DNA from: a virus
IMG/VR virus record: IMGVR_UViG_3300021197_001267
Location: 1 to 59,778 of that record
Direction: 5' to 3' (one strand)
DNA length: 59,778 nucleotides
The position numbers were made by a program, and so were the translations under genes. This document shows, piece after piece, positions 1-6,008 of this stretch. A model generated the notes under the pieces. The model had not been told where the DNA came from and searched no databases. It was given only the letters and a program-made list of their open reading frames with translations. Each line of letters begins with the position of its first letter. The first letter of the stretch is position 1.

Positions 1-140
1 TCGCAGATGACTTCATGGAAATCATGAAGGACTACATGGCGCGTCAGGACGACGACAGCTTTGACGTAGCCGTCGAGATAGACGACCTGTATACAGACCT
101 TTCAAACCTTTACTACAACAACATCAAAGACAATGACTAA
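1..140 (+). CDS. 3' part of a 51-residue hypothetical protein that starts at 59763
   Basis: The reading frame is open from base 3 to the TAA at 138-140. When the last 16 bases of the window (ATG at 59763) are placed before base 1, the frame is continuous and gives a 51-residue acidic protein ending in KDND. The stop codon overlaps the ATG at 133 of the next gene. I do not recognise a family. The composition (many D/E, aromatic YYNN near the end) resembles other small early phage proteins. Confidence 0.75.
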   Translation, partial: ADDFMEIMKDYMARQDDDSFDVAVEIDDLYTDLSNLYYNNIKDND

Positions 141-357
141 AAGAAAGCAAACCAAGGGTGACCTCGTCACCACCATCATCGCCTTTGAATCAGGCCAACT
201 CGACAGCGCGGACACCATCGTGTTCTTCTCTGAACTCATCAAGAGCGGCTTGGCTTGGCAACTACAAGGAAGCTATGGCCGAGCGTCCAGAAATCTCATC
301 CTCCAAGGATACCTCAACAACAAGGGTGACATCACCTGCAATCTCGAACAACTATGA
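133..357 (+). CDS. small hypothetical early protein (74 aa)
   Basis: ATG at 133 overlaps the stop of the preceding gene, and the TGA overlaps the ATG of the next gene (ATGA at 354-357), so it sits inside a tightly coupled operon. The middle of the protein (FFSELIKSGLAWQLQGSYGR) fits a short conserved domain common in phage early genes, in which a helix is followed by LQGxYGR. I assign no function. Confidence 0.7.
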   Translation: MTKRKQTKGDLVTTIIAFESGQLDSADTIVFFSELIKSGLAWQLQGSYGRASRNLILQGYLNNKGDITCNLEQL

Positions 358-524
358 AGCCCTACGACCACACCGAAAACCCATTCATCGAGCTTGACCT
401 GTGCAAGGATGAGCTTGTGGAAGCATACGCCCTCTTTGCTGACGCTGACCCTGAAGCACAGCACCTCATCGTCGAGGCCTTGGACAGGAAGTACAGCGTC
501 GAAGAACTATGGGCTACGTTTTAA
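354..524 (+). CDS. small acidic hypothetical protein (56 aa)
   Basis: Too short for usual ORF thresholds. It is supported by the ATGA overlap with the upstream gene and by its compact acidic reading frame (MKPYDHTENPFIELDLCKD at the N-terminus). The TAA stop is the first three bases of the TAACATTCG regulatory motif. Function unknown. Confidence 0.65.
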   Translation: MKPYDHTENPFIELDLCKDELVEAYALFADADPEAQHLIVEALDRKYSVEELWATF

Positions 525-592
525 CATTCGTTCACACAATAAACTGACACCTCCCACGTTGAATAAGTAGAAACCCCTAAACCCAATACACA
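522..592 (+). promoter_or_regulatory. early regulatory module A (TAACATTCG box plus CGTT..TA box)
   Basis: Box 1 TAACATTCGTTCACACAATA starts at 522. Box 2 CGTTGAATAAGTAGAAACC starts at 557, exactly 35 bp later, and is followed by an A/C-rich leader ending CAATACACAATG at the next start codon. The same two-box arrangement recurs at 1230 and 53818 with the same 35-bp spacing, and at 59113 with an insertion. It precedes plus-strand genes only, so I read it as an early promoter or operator. Confidence 0.6.
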
Positions 593-769
593 ATGCCTCG
601 ACCCAAGTACATCAGCACGTTAGAGTTGGTTACGCATGTACACCACGACAACAAGTCCGATATCCCAACAGATGAGGTCATCCGCACCCTTCAAACAGCC
701 ATCAGTGACATCAGAGATGCAGGTTCGTACAAAGCATGGATGGAAGTCATCTACACCGAAGAAAGATAA
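593..769 (+). CDS. small hypothetical early protein (58 aa)
   Basis: ATG at 593 directly follows module A and its CAATACACAATG leader. The 58-residue product is soluble and has no obvious motif. Its stop codon begins the diverged module B. Function unknown. Confidence 0.65.
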   Translation: MPRPKYISTLELVTHVHHDNKSDIPTDEVIRTLQTAISDIRDAGSYKAWMEVIYTEER

Positions 770-835
770 ACCCAACACACAATAAACCAAGAACACACAC
801 GTTCTAATACTAGAAACCCTTAAACACAATACACA
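767..835 (+). promoter_or_regulatory. early regulatory module B (diverged copy)
   Basis: CGTTCTAATACTAGAAACCC at 800-819 and the leader to the ATG at 836 match module D (59159 onward) almost base for base. The upstream box is degenerate (TAAACCCAACACACAATAAAC instead of TAACATTCGTTCACACAATA), but ACACAATAAAC is retained as in module A. TTCTA/TAGAA at 802-815 is an inverted repeat. Confidence 0.5.
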
Positions 836-1081
836 ATGAGCACTATCAAGAAAACAACAGAAGACGGATGGGACTGCGCTCCATCTCTCGGAATGACAGC
901 CCGTGTTGTCGATGACTTCGGCCACCTGTTCTACGAGATTCGCAACTGCGTCCGCGCAATGTCCACCGAGGATATGGTAACCGAGCTACGATACTTCGTA
1001 GAGTCTCTCGATGAAGCTGTGGCGATGGCCGAGATGCAACTCGATGGCGTTGAATTTGAAACTGTGAGCGATGAAGACTGA
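836..1081 (+). CDS. acidic hypothetical early protein (81 aa)
   Basis: Starts at the ATG after the CAATACACAATG leader of module B. The 81-residue protein is acidic, especially at the C-terminus (EFETVSDED), and has a predicted long helix (STEDMVTELRYFVESLDEAV). Its TGA overlaps the next gene's region (ATG at 1071, 11-bp overlap), indicating translational coupling. No family recognised. Confidence 0.7.
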   Translation: MSTIKKTTEDGWDCAPSLGMTARVVDDFGHLFYEIRNCVRAMSTEDMVTELRYFVESLDEAVAMAEMQLDGVEFETVSDED

Positions 1082-1232
1082 CAACTACTGGACTGTCTAC
1101 AACGAGGTAGATGACCGAATCTACGATGGGACGCCCCTGTTCATCTACTACGGAGCTGCACAGGATTGGATGCGAAGCAACGATGGCAGACCATCGAGCA
1201 AGGTCATCCAAGTTAAAGTGATAGAGGATTAA
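1071..1232 (+). CDS. small hypothetical protein (53 aa)
   Basis: Starts inside the end of the preceding gene and ends with TAA at 1230-1232, which forms the start of regulatory module C. Aromatic-rich N-terminus (DNYWTVYNEVDDRIYDGTP) and a basic C-terminus. Function unknown. Confidence 0.6.
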   Translation: MKTDNYWTVYNEVDDRIYDGTPLFIYYGAAQDWMRSNDGRPSSKVIQVKVIED

Positions 1233-1296
1233 CATTCGTTAACACAATATCCCACACACTAATCCGTTCTAATAACAGAACACAATACAATACACA
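1230..1296 (+). promoter_or_regulatory. early regulatory module C
   Basis: TAACATTCG at 1230-1238 lies in the dyad TTAAC-ATTC-GTTAA. CGTTCTAATAAC begins at 1265, 35 bp after box 1. The leader ends CAATACACAATG at 1297-1299, the start of a 349-codon gene. Confidence 0.6.
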
Positions 1297-2346
1297 ATGG
1301 ATACTTACATCATGAAAGAACAAACCCAAGTCGACTCCCTGCTGTTGAGCATCGAGAAGACTATCCTCAGCGGGCCTGTCGGTGCGAGGTTTCTTAAGGA
1401 CTACAAAAGCATCAACTCATGGGAGGTTCAAAGAGAGGTTGCGGAGTTGTTGAAGAAGAACACACCAGACGACAACCTTAAGACAAGCTCGTATGACTGG
1501 CCAGACAAGGTGAAGATTGCATACAGGACGACGTCCGACAATATCCTCCGAGAGATTGACAGCAGGGTCAAGGACTACAGCCTGTCGCAGACCACAGAGA
1601 AGCCCGTCACGTTGGCTGGTGGTCAGATTGCCCGTAAGCTAATCAGTTCACCTGTGCCAAACGCATACGTTGTGAAGATTGGGACCAACTACTTCACCCT
1701 TGCTGTACTGGAGGCTGAATCTGCTCACGAGCTGTCTGACTTCCGACGTGTGGGAAGCTACGAGACTTGGAAGGAAGCTATCCTTTCGGTCAAGTACACC
1801 TACTTCTTGGCACAATCTCAATGCGATGCCAAGATGCAGTGGGATATCGAGCACGGGAATGACAACCTCCCACGAGTGGTTCGTAACGAGTACTTCCTGA
1901 CCGACGAAGAGGTCTCTCTTCGCTTACGACAAGCACGAGAAACTACGAACGAACAATCCTATTCTGTTGTAGCGGTACGCATCAAGGGCCAAGGGTTCAG
2001 TTCGTGCAAGGTTGTTACAGACGAGGAGTCAGCGAATGGCAAATCGTACAGGCCTAAATACCAAGAGGATGTCAAGATAGTAGCGGGGTTGTCTTACAAC
2101 AAGGCCAAGGCTATTGCGACCGACGTAAACAACATGAAGCGGGCCATCTACCTTGAGCAACGTCAACTCAAAAAGATAGCAGACCTCCAAGAATCTCTGA
2201 ACGATGCGATTGAAGCAAAGAGTAGATACCTGAAGGAGCGGATGGAAGCGGACCAAGAACTCGAAGACACCCTTCAGAATCTTGCCAACGACACCGAGGT
2301 CATAGAGATAGTAAAAGAAGTAATCCAAAACACAACACTACAATGA
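1297..2346 (+). CDS. hypothetical protein with C-terminal coiled coil (349 aa)
   Basis: ATG at 1297 follows the module C leader; a second in-frame ATG at 1312 is possible. The first two thirds are globular with no motif I recognise. From about residue 270 to 345 the sequence is heptad-rich and charged (KAIATDVNNMKRAIYLEQ, then repeated K/E/Q with leucines), which predicts a long coiled coil. The TGA overlaps the ATG of the next gene (ATGA). Its place in the early arm, upstream of the recombination genes, suggests a DNA-metabolism or host-takeover role, but that is inference. Confidence 0.75.
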   Translation: MDTYIMKEQTQVDSLLLSIEKTILSGPVGARFLKDYKSINSWEVQREVAELLKKNTPDDNLKTSSYDWPDKVKIAYRTTSDNILREIDSRVKDYSLSQTTEKPVTLAGGQIARKLISSPVPNAYVVKIGTNYFTLAVLEAESAHELSDFRRVGSYETWKEAILSVKYTYFLAQSQCDAKMQWDIEHGNDNLPRVVRNEYFLTDEEVSLRLRQARETTNEQSYSVVAVRIKGQGFSSCKVVTDEESANGKSYRPKYQEDVKIVAGLSYNKAKAIATDVNNMKRAIYLEQRQLKKIADLQESLNDAIEAKSRYLKERMEADQELEDTLQNLANDTEVIEIVKEVIQNTTLQ

Positions 2347-2579
2347 ATAGCCAACTACCACACGAAGTCCTGATGACTCTTGAAGACAAAGCAAAGATGT
2401 TCGACAAGGTCTTGCGAGCACATAGCAGAAAAATTGCTGTCATGAAAGACCCTATGTCTATGAGTCGCAACGCTGTCTACAATTTCAACCACGAGATTAA
2501 CAAAATCATGAGGGATGCCGAGCGCTTCGGCTTCCTCCCACTCCACCCCTCAACAAACAACCAACAGAATGTGCATTAA
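2343..2579 (+). CDS. hypothetical protein (78 aa)
   Basis: Start overlaps the upstream stop (ATGA at 2343-2346). Basic, helical, 78 residues, with MRDAERFGFLPLHPSTNN near the end. This arrangement of a helix ending in RFGFLP resembles the C-terminal part of small terminase or P27-like proteins, but the similarity is too short to assign. Followed by a 66-bp gap without a clear promoter. Confidence 0.65.
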   Translation: MNSQLPHEVLMTLEDKAKMFDKVLRAHSRKIAVMKDPMSMSRNAVYNFNHEINKIMRDAERFGFLPLHPSTNNQQNVH

Positions 2580-2645
2580 AATTAACATCACATCCCTTGG
2601 ATATTCCAGAAATAGTTCCGAACTTTGTAAAACAATTAGAGACCT

Positions 2646-2810
2646 ATGAGGATACTCCACTGGGTTGTTATGGTGACAGCCTTAATAACCTCCACAATTT
2701 TGTGGCTCCCCATGTATGTCATCAGGAAGTTGTTCCTGCACAGCGTAATCACTGCCTCAAGAGCGCTTGAGAAGTGTACGGGAATCACAATCGAACCACC
2801 AATAAATTAA
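2646..2810 (+). CDS. single-pass small membrane protein (54 aa)
   Basis: ATG at 2646. One strongly hydrophobic segment spans residues 6-28 (VVMVTALITSTILWLPMYVI), followed by a basic then amphipathic tail (residues 29-54). Short early-phase membrane proteins of this kind often inhibit host functions or anchor replication complexes; neither is shown here. It ends 17 bp before the ERF start. Confidence 0.6.
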   Translation: MRILHWVVMVTALITSTILWLPMYVIRKLFLHSVITASRALEKCTGITIEPPIN

Positions 2811-2827
2811 ATTCAAACCCCTATAAG

Positions 2828-3445
2828 ATGTCAGAAGACACAACAACCCCCTCAGCTATCGTCAAGGCGATGGCAACAATCCAATCCTCCCTCAAGGCTC
2901 CCAAGGGACAGACAAACAAGTTTGGAGGATACAAGTATCGCTCATGCGAAGACATCCTTGAGTCGGTCAAACCTCATTTGAATACCCACAATCTTATCCT
3001 CACAGTTAGTGACGAGATGGTTGAGGTAGGAGGTAGAGTCTATGTAAAAGCCACGGCCATCGTACACAACATGGAGGGTCAGGCAGTACAGACCAACGGC
3101 TATGCCCGTGAAGAAGAGAACAAGAAAGGTATGGATGCTTCCCAGATTACTGGGTCCACATCAAGCTATGCCCGCAAGTATGCTCTCAATGGATTGTTCT
3201 GCATCGACGACACCAAAGACAGCGATGCAACCAACAGCCATGGTCGCAACACACCTGCATCTAAGGCGGCTCCCAAGAAAGCAGCCAAGACCAGTGGCTC
3301 GATGTCAGATGAAGAGCTGGACCAGCTTGAGAACTACATCAGGAGCAGCAAGAATTCCTTGGCGGCATACCAAGCTGTCGATGATAAGCACGGAAAGCGA
3401 TTGTCTCCTGCACAGGCAGACCGCTTGAAGTCTGCTTGCGGATGA
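2828..3445 (+). CDS. erf: ERF-family single-strand annealing recombinase (205 aa)
   Basis: Matches the phage ERF family, which anneals complementary single strands in recombination and genome circularisation. Visible hallmarks are IVKAMATIQSSLKAPKGQT at residues 10-28, NKFGGYKYRSCEDILESVKP, and the family signature STSSYARKYALNGLFCIDD (residues 113-131). The C-terminal 70 residues are Ala/Lys/Ser-rich and then helical, as usual for the variable tail. I chose ATG 2828 over an upstream GTG at 2774 because the ERF domain begins right after it and a TATAAG-rich leader precedes it. The stop overlaps the exonuclease start (ATGA), pairing recombinase and nuclease as in lambda Red-type operons. Confidence 0.92.
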   Translation: MSEDTTTPSAIVKAMATIQSSLKAPKGQTNKFGGYKYRSCEDILESVKPHLNTHNLILTVSDEMVEVGGRVYVKATAIVHNMEGQAVQTNGYAREEENKKGMDASQITGSTSSYARKYALNGLFCIDDTKDSDATNSHGRNTPASKAAPKKAAKTSGSMSDEELDQLENYIRSSKNSLAAYQAVDDKHGKRLSPAQADRLKSACG

Positions 3446-4227
3446 TGCAGTTTGCTAACCAACTTGCGGAGCGAGTAGGCAAGGGTTACTTGTCTTACTC
3501 CTCCTGCAAGGAGGCACTCAAGGACATCAAACTTTGGGAGCTGTATATGCAGGGACGATTGAGGAAGCACTCTGATGCGCTTCACTTCGGTTCGATATAC
3601 GACAAGCTTTTGTTTGAGCCACAATCTTTTGATAAGGAGTTCGTTGTTGTCAATGACGACAAGATTACCGCAGAGATTGGAGGCAAGTCACCGAGGGCTA
3701 CGAAGAAGTACAAGGACTGGCTAAAGGAAATGACCCTTGATGCCACCAAGTCCAAGTTGGGCGTAGTCAACGCCAACGATTACAAGCAAGCCATCGAGAT
3801 GATTGAGCGACTGGACAAGACTCCAGTTCGTGAAGAGTTTCTGAAGGGCGACTATCAAGTGGAGTTCAACAGCTTCATTGAAGGAACCGAGGGGGATGAC
3901 ATCCCTGTTAGAGGATTCCTAGACTGCAAGGGGGATGGTTACATCTCCGACAGCAAGACAACTCAGCGCATGAGTGGGTTCAAGTACGATGTCAACAAGT
4001 TTAGCTACGACATTCAGGCTTACATCTACTGCGAGGTCTTCGGAGTTGAAGACTACTACTGGGTTGTCCAAGAGAAGGCTTACCCCTATGCTGTCGGTGT
4101 ATACAAGGCATCTCCAAGAACATTAGAAGGTGGAGAAAGGAAGTTCCATGCAGCGGTAGCAAAAATCAAAGCCTACCTCGATGGTCACCTCATCCCCGAA
4201 GCTTACTACAATTACCAAGAGATATGA
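3442..4227 (+). CDS. PDDEXK exonuclease, RecE/RecB-like (261 aa)
   Basis: A probable 5'-3' exonuclease partner of the ERF annealase. The catalytic region is visible as RGFLDCKGDGYISDSKTT (residues 157-174), giving the D...D-x-K acid-acid-lysine pattern, followed by YDIQAYIYCEVFG (about 188-200), the Q-x3-Y helix typical of RecB-like nucleases. The N-terminus contains LHFGSIYDKLLFEPQSFDKE, the G-x-x-x-D/H-x-L motif of phage exonucleases. ATG 3442 overlaps the ERF stop; an ATG at 3445 is an alternative start. The TGA overlaps the following ATG at 4224. Confidence 0.88.
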   Translation: MMQFANQLAERVGKGYLSYSSCKEALKDIKLWELYMQGRLRKHSDALHFGSIYDKLLFEPQSFDKEFVVVNDDKITAEIGGKSPRATKKYKDWLKEMTLDATKSKLGVVNANDYKQAIEMIERLDKTPVREEFLKGDYQVEFNSFIEGTEGDDIPVRGFLDCKGDGYISDSKTTQRMSGFKYDVNKFSYDIQAYIYCEVFGVEDYYWVVQEKAYPYAVGVYKASPRTLEGGERKFHAAVAKIKAYLDGHLIPEAYYNYQEI

Positions 4228-4496
4228 ACACAGGACACATCATCAGTCAAGCAAACGAGTTCTTCGGAACTGACGTTACTCAAACCACGAAATTCAAGGC
4301 CCCCTTGTGGGATGCCAAGTGTAGCGTGGTAAGGTATCTGGTTGCCGACATGCAGATTCCTTACAAGGATTTGAAGAATGTCTTCAACTGCACGAGCAAT
4401 GAGCTATGGTTCTTGCGTGTGCACGGAGACAATAAGATGATGGTCCCTGCGTTTAGAAGTAAGTACACAGAGTTTGTTAGTTCATTAACCCCTTAA
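4224..4496 (+). CDS. small helical protein, possible HTH (90 aa)
   Basis: Starts in an ATGA overlap with the exonuclease. The middle (AKCSVVRYLVADMQIPYKD LKNVFNCTSNELWFLRVH) has the helix-turn-helix spacing of a DnaA domain IV-like or sigma-region-4-like fold: a helix carrying R/Y-L, a short turn, L..VF..., then a recognition-like helix. The DnaA signature itself is not present. The protein at 5210 shows that signature better, so the two may be divergent relatives. DNA binding is an inference. Confidence 0.6.
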   Translation: MNTGHIISQANEFFGTDVTQTTKFKAPLWDAKCSVVRYLVADMQIPYKDLKNVFNCTSNELWFLRVHGDNKMMVPAFRSKYTEFVSSLTP

Positions 4497-4506
4497 TTCC
4501 ATAATC

Positions 4507-4761
4507 ATGTCGAAAGACAACAACAACAACTACGTAGGTTACGTAGAACCCCACGTCTCTTTCAAAGTCAAGTTCACCTTGGCCGAGTTGGAGCAGATGA
4601 AGCAGTTTGCCACAGAGAAAGGCAACGTCTACATCAAAGTAAACTGCACCAAGAACAAGGAGCAGAACAACAAAGGCAACGCATGGGCGGTCGTAGAAGA
4701 CCCGAAGTCATGGGCCTCACAGAAGCCAGCTGAAACGTCAGCGGACTCTATGCCGTTCTGA
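4507..4761 (+). CDS. small SSB-like protein with acidic MPF tail (84 aa)
   Basis: An 84-residue protein with a short beta-rich region (HVSFKVKFTLAEL, NVYIKVNCTKNKEQ) and a polar linker ending in ADSMPF. The C-terminal acidic-hydrophobic tip resembles the DDIPF tail by which bacterial SSB proteins recruit partners. Its place straight after an ERF/exonuclease pair suits a single-strand-binding or SSB-mimic role. It is much shorter than a full OB-fold SSB (over 110 residues), so the core fold is uncertain. The start at 4507 follows an ATTCCATAATC leader. Confidence 0.65.
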   Translation: MSKDNNNNYVGYVEPHVSFKVKFTLAELEQMKQFATEKGNVYIKVNCTKNKEQNNKGNAWAVVEDPKSWASQKPAETSADSMPF

Positions 4762-4767
4762 ACCAGA

Positions 4768-4841
4768 GGGGTGGCGCATGGTGTGCAGGGAGAGCCTGCA
4801 ACAAGGCTTATGTATTGAGCCTTAGGAAACAAAGCCACCCC
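4768..4841 (+). ncRNA. candidate three-way-junction structured RNA
   Basis: Three perfect nested helices are visible. P1 pairs GGGGTGGC (4768-4775) with GCCACCCC (4834-4841), 8 bp. P2 pairs TGCAGG (4784-4789) with CCTGCA (4795-4800) around a GAGAG loop. P3 pairs AAGGCT (4803-4808) with AGCCTT (4818-4823) around a 9-nt loop. The junction strand 4824-4833 is purine-rich (AGGAAACAAA). It begins 6 bp after a stop codon and ends 6 bp before the tRNA. No T-arm or anticodon arm fits, so it is not a tRNA. I do not recognise a class. Confidence 0.6.
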
Positions 4842-4847
4842 GTATCT

Positions 4848-4921
4848 GCCCTTGTAGCTCAGTTGGATAGAGCACCCGCCTTCTAAGCGGGCGGTCACAG
4901 GTTCGAATCCTGTCGGGGGTA
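4848..4921 (+). tRNA. tRNA-Arg (anticodon TCT)
   Basis: Full cloverleaf: acceptor 4848-4854 with 4914-4920 (three G-U pairs, the rest Watson-Crick), D arm GCTC/GAGC, anticodon stem CCCGC/GCGGG with loop CTTCTAA (anticodon TCT at 4882-4884), variable loop CGGTC, and T arm ACAGG-TTCGAAT-CCTGT. The discriminator is A4921. CCA is not encoded (CTT follows). It reads AGA codons, which are common in this phage's genes, so it probably supplements the host pool. Confidence 0.95.
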
Positions 4922-5209
4922 CTTCCCATATCTTCTAGCCCTTGCGGGTAAAAGACTCTACCTTGTCGGGTGAGGTGGGATATCCAGTCATGTCTTGTTC
5001 GCTGTCGAAGCTATGTCGGAAGATTTGTTTAAGCGACAACAGACAAATGATTAAATGGGGGCCGCAAGGTTGACGACTCATTACCCTTTATGGATATCAA
5101 AGACTGACAGCTGGAAAGACAGCATCGCTTTTAAGGTAGCATGGTGGCCGCATCTGTGCGTGCGCGTGAGGTGTTCGATTCCCCTCCTCCCTTCCAAAAT
5201 TTAATTCAA
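4922..5209 (+). other. non-coding stretch downstream of the tRNA with several weak secondary structures
   Basis: No convincing gene lies between the tRNA and the ATG at 5210. Visible elements are TCCCA (4924-4928) pairing with TGGGA (4976-4980) around a GCCC-TTGC-GGGT hairpin, and the inverted repeat ATTTGT/ACAAAT around 5023-5047. There is also a T-arm-like GTTCGATTCCCC near 5171-5182 followed by an encoded CCA at 5194-5196. I could not fold this last part into a tRNA. The stretch may be an RNA-processing region or decayed tRNA genes. Confidence 0.4.
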
Positions 5210-5707
5210 ATGAAAAAGAAACCTACTAACCCCTTTCTTCTTGAGGCTAGGAACAGATACTTCGAAGCCATTGGACTAGCCGACAAGAGCAGGACGTCCA
5301 AGCAAAGATGGATGAAGAACAGGAAGCGACACATCGTGGAGCAGAGAGCGGCTCTGTTCAATGCAGTGTCTCCCTTCTGCGGCAGGGCTGACTGCGCATC
5401 CATGTTCAACAAGGACCACGCCACGGTGCTTCACGCTATCAAGAGTCATGAGATGTACTTGAAATACAGCGCAAACTATGGGCAGGTTTATGAGCAAGCA
5501 ACTAAGATTGTTGCCGACCTTGCAAAGGAAATGAGAGTCTACCCCATGGGCCAGTACAGACATTACGTTAGTAGTGAGTCAGAACTAGAGTCCCTACAAA
5601 GAACCCTTGATAATCTTCAAACAACATTAGACCATGTCAAAGACCGCGTCAGAAAAAATACGAACCCAGTGCGAGAGTATCGCGGAGTTCTTAGTGGAGA
5701 AGAATAA
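5210..5707 (+). CDS. DnaA domain IV-like DNA-binding protein (165 aa)
   Basis: Residues 68-81 (NKDHATVLHAIKSHE) match the DnaA domain IV signature, in which DH-T/A-TV-x-HA binds the DnaA box, and are preceded by the expected helices (EQRAALFNAV, CASMF). There is no AAA+ domain, so this is a stand-alone origin-binding-type module. It may mark a phage origin or compete with host DnaA; both are inferences. A helical tail follows (ELESLQRTLDNLQTTLDHVK). I chose ATG 5210, after an AATTTAATTCAA leader, over an upstream GTG at 5141 that would lie in the structured RNA region. It overlaps the next gene by 74 bp. Confidence 0.72.
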   Translation: MKKKPTNPFLLEARNRYFEAIGLADKSRTSKQRWMKNRKRHIVEQRAALFNAVSPFCGRADCASMFNKDHATVLHAIKSHEMYLKYSANYGQVYEQATKIVADLAKEMRVYPMGQYRHYVSSESELESLQRTLDNLQTTLDHVKDRVRKNTNPVREYRGVLSGEE

Positions 5708-6008
5708 TAAGTACGGAAGCTCTGCGTTATCACCATCGAGAATCTTTAGCAAGGCTGACTCAGTAGAGCAGTTGAAGGTTCGGATAGACGACAAGCTCAA
5801 CAGAATCTTAAACTACAACGACAGCACAGAAGACGAGGACGTTATTCAAGACCTAATCGGGTATCTAATTCTTTTACAAATAAAATTAAATGAGCAACCA
5901 AGTGGTAACCATATTCCCTTCCATACATCAAGTACAAGAACCAACGTACATCTCTCTGGGTACAGCACTGGAGAGAATCAAGAAGGGGAAACACACAACG
6001 AGGATTGA
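5634..6008 (+). CDS. DUF1599-family protein (124 aa)
   Basis: Residues 24-80 carry the family pattern: NNKYGSS, then SPSRIFSKADS, LKVRIDDKLNRILN and EDVIQDLIGYLILL. This matches DUF1599, which, as I recall, is also described as a nucleotide-modification-associated domain and is common in phages of Bacteroidota. The domain ends at about residue 85, exactly where the next gene begins in another frame. The remaining 39 residues (NEQPSGNHIPFHTSSTRTN and on) look like an out-of-frame tail. It overlaps both neighbours (74 bp and 119 bp). Confidence 0.8.
   Translation: MSKTASEKIRTQCESIAEFLVEKNNKYGSSALSPSRIFSKADSVEQLKVRIDDKLNRILNYNDSTEDEDVIQDLIGYLILLQIKLNEQPSGNHIPFHTSSTRTNVHLSGYSTGENQEGETHNED

Noticed and set aside
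158-397. 79-codon frame overlapping the gene at 133-357
   Set aside because: Product is Ser/Arg-rich and typical of a shifted frame; the genes at 133 and 354 have coupled starts and stops.
4768-4841. Second tRNA upstream of tRNA-Arg, since length and closing stem suggest one
   Set aside because: There is no T-loop TTC or anticodon loop of seven bases with a usable anticodon; the helices form a three-way junction instead.
4768-4841. Hammerhead ribozyme
   Set aside because: The GAAA is present, but CUGAUGA and the cleavage-site arrangement are missing.
5133-5196. tRNA gene ending with encoded CCA
   Set aside because: A T-arm-like sequence and a partly matching acceptor are present, but the anticodon stem fails to pair in any register I tried. 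Kept only as a possible remnant.
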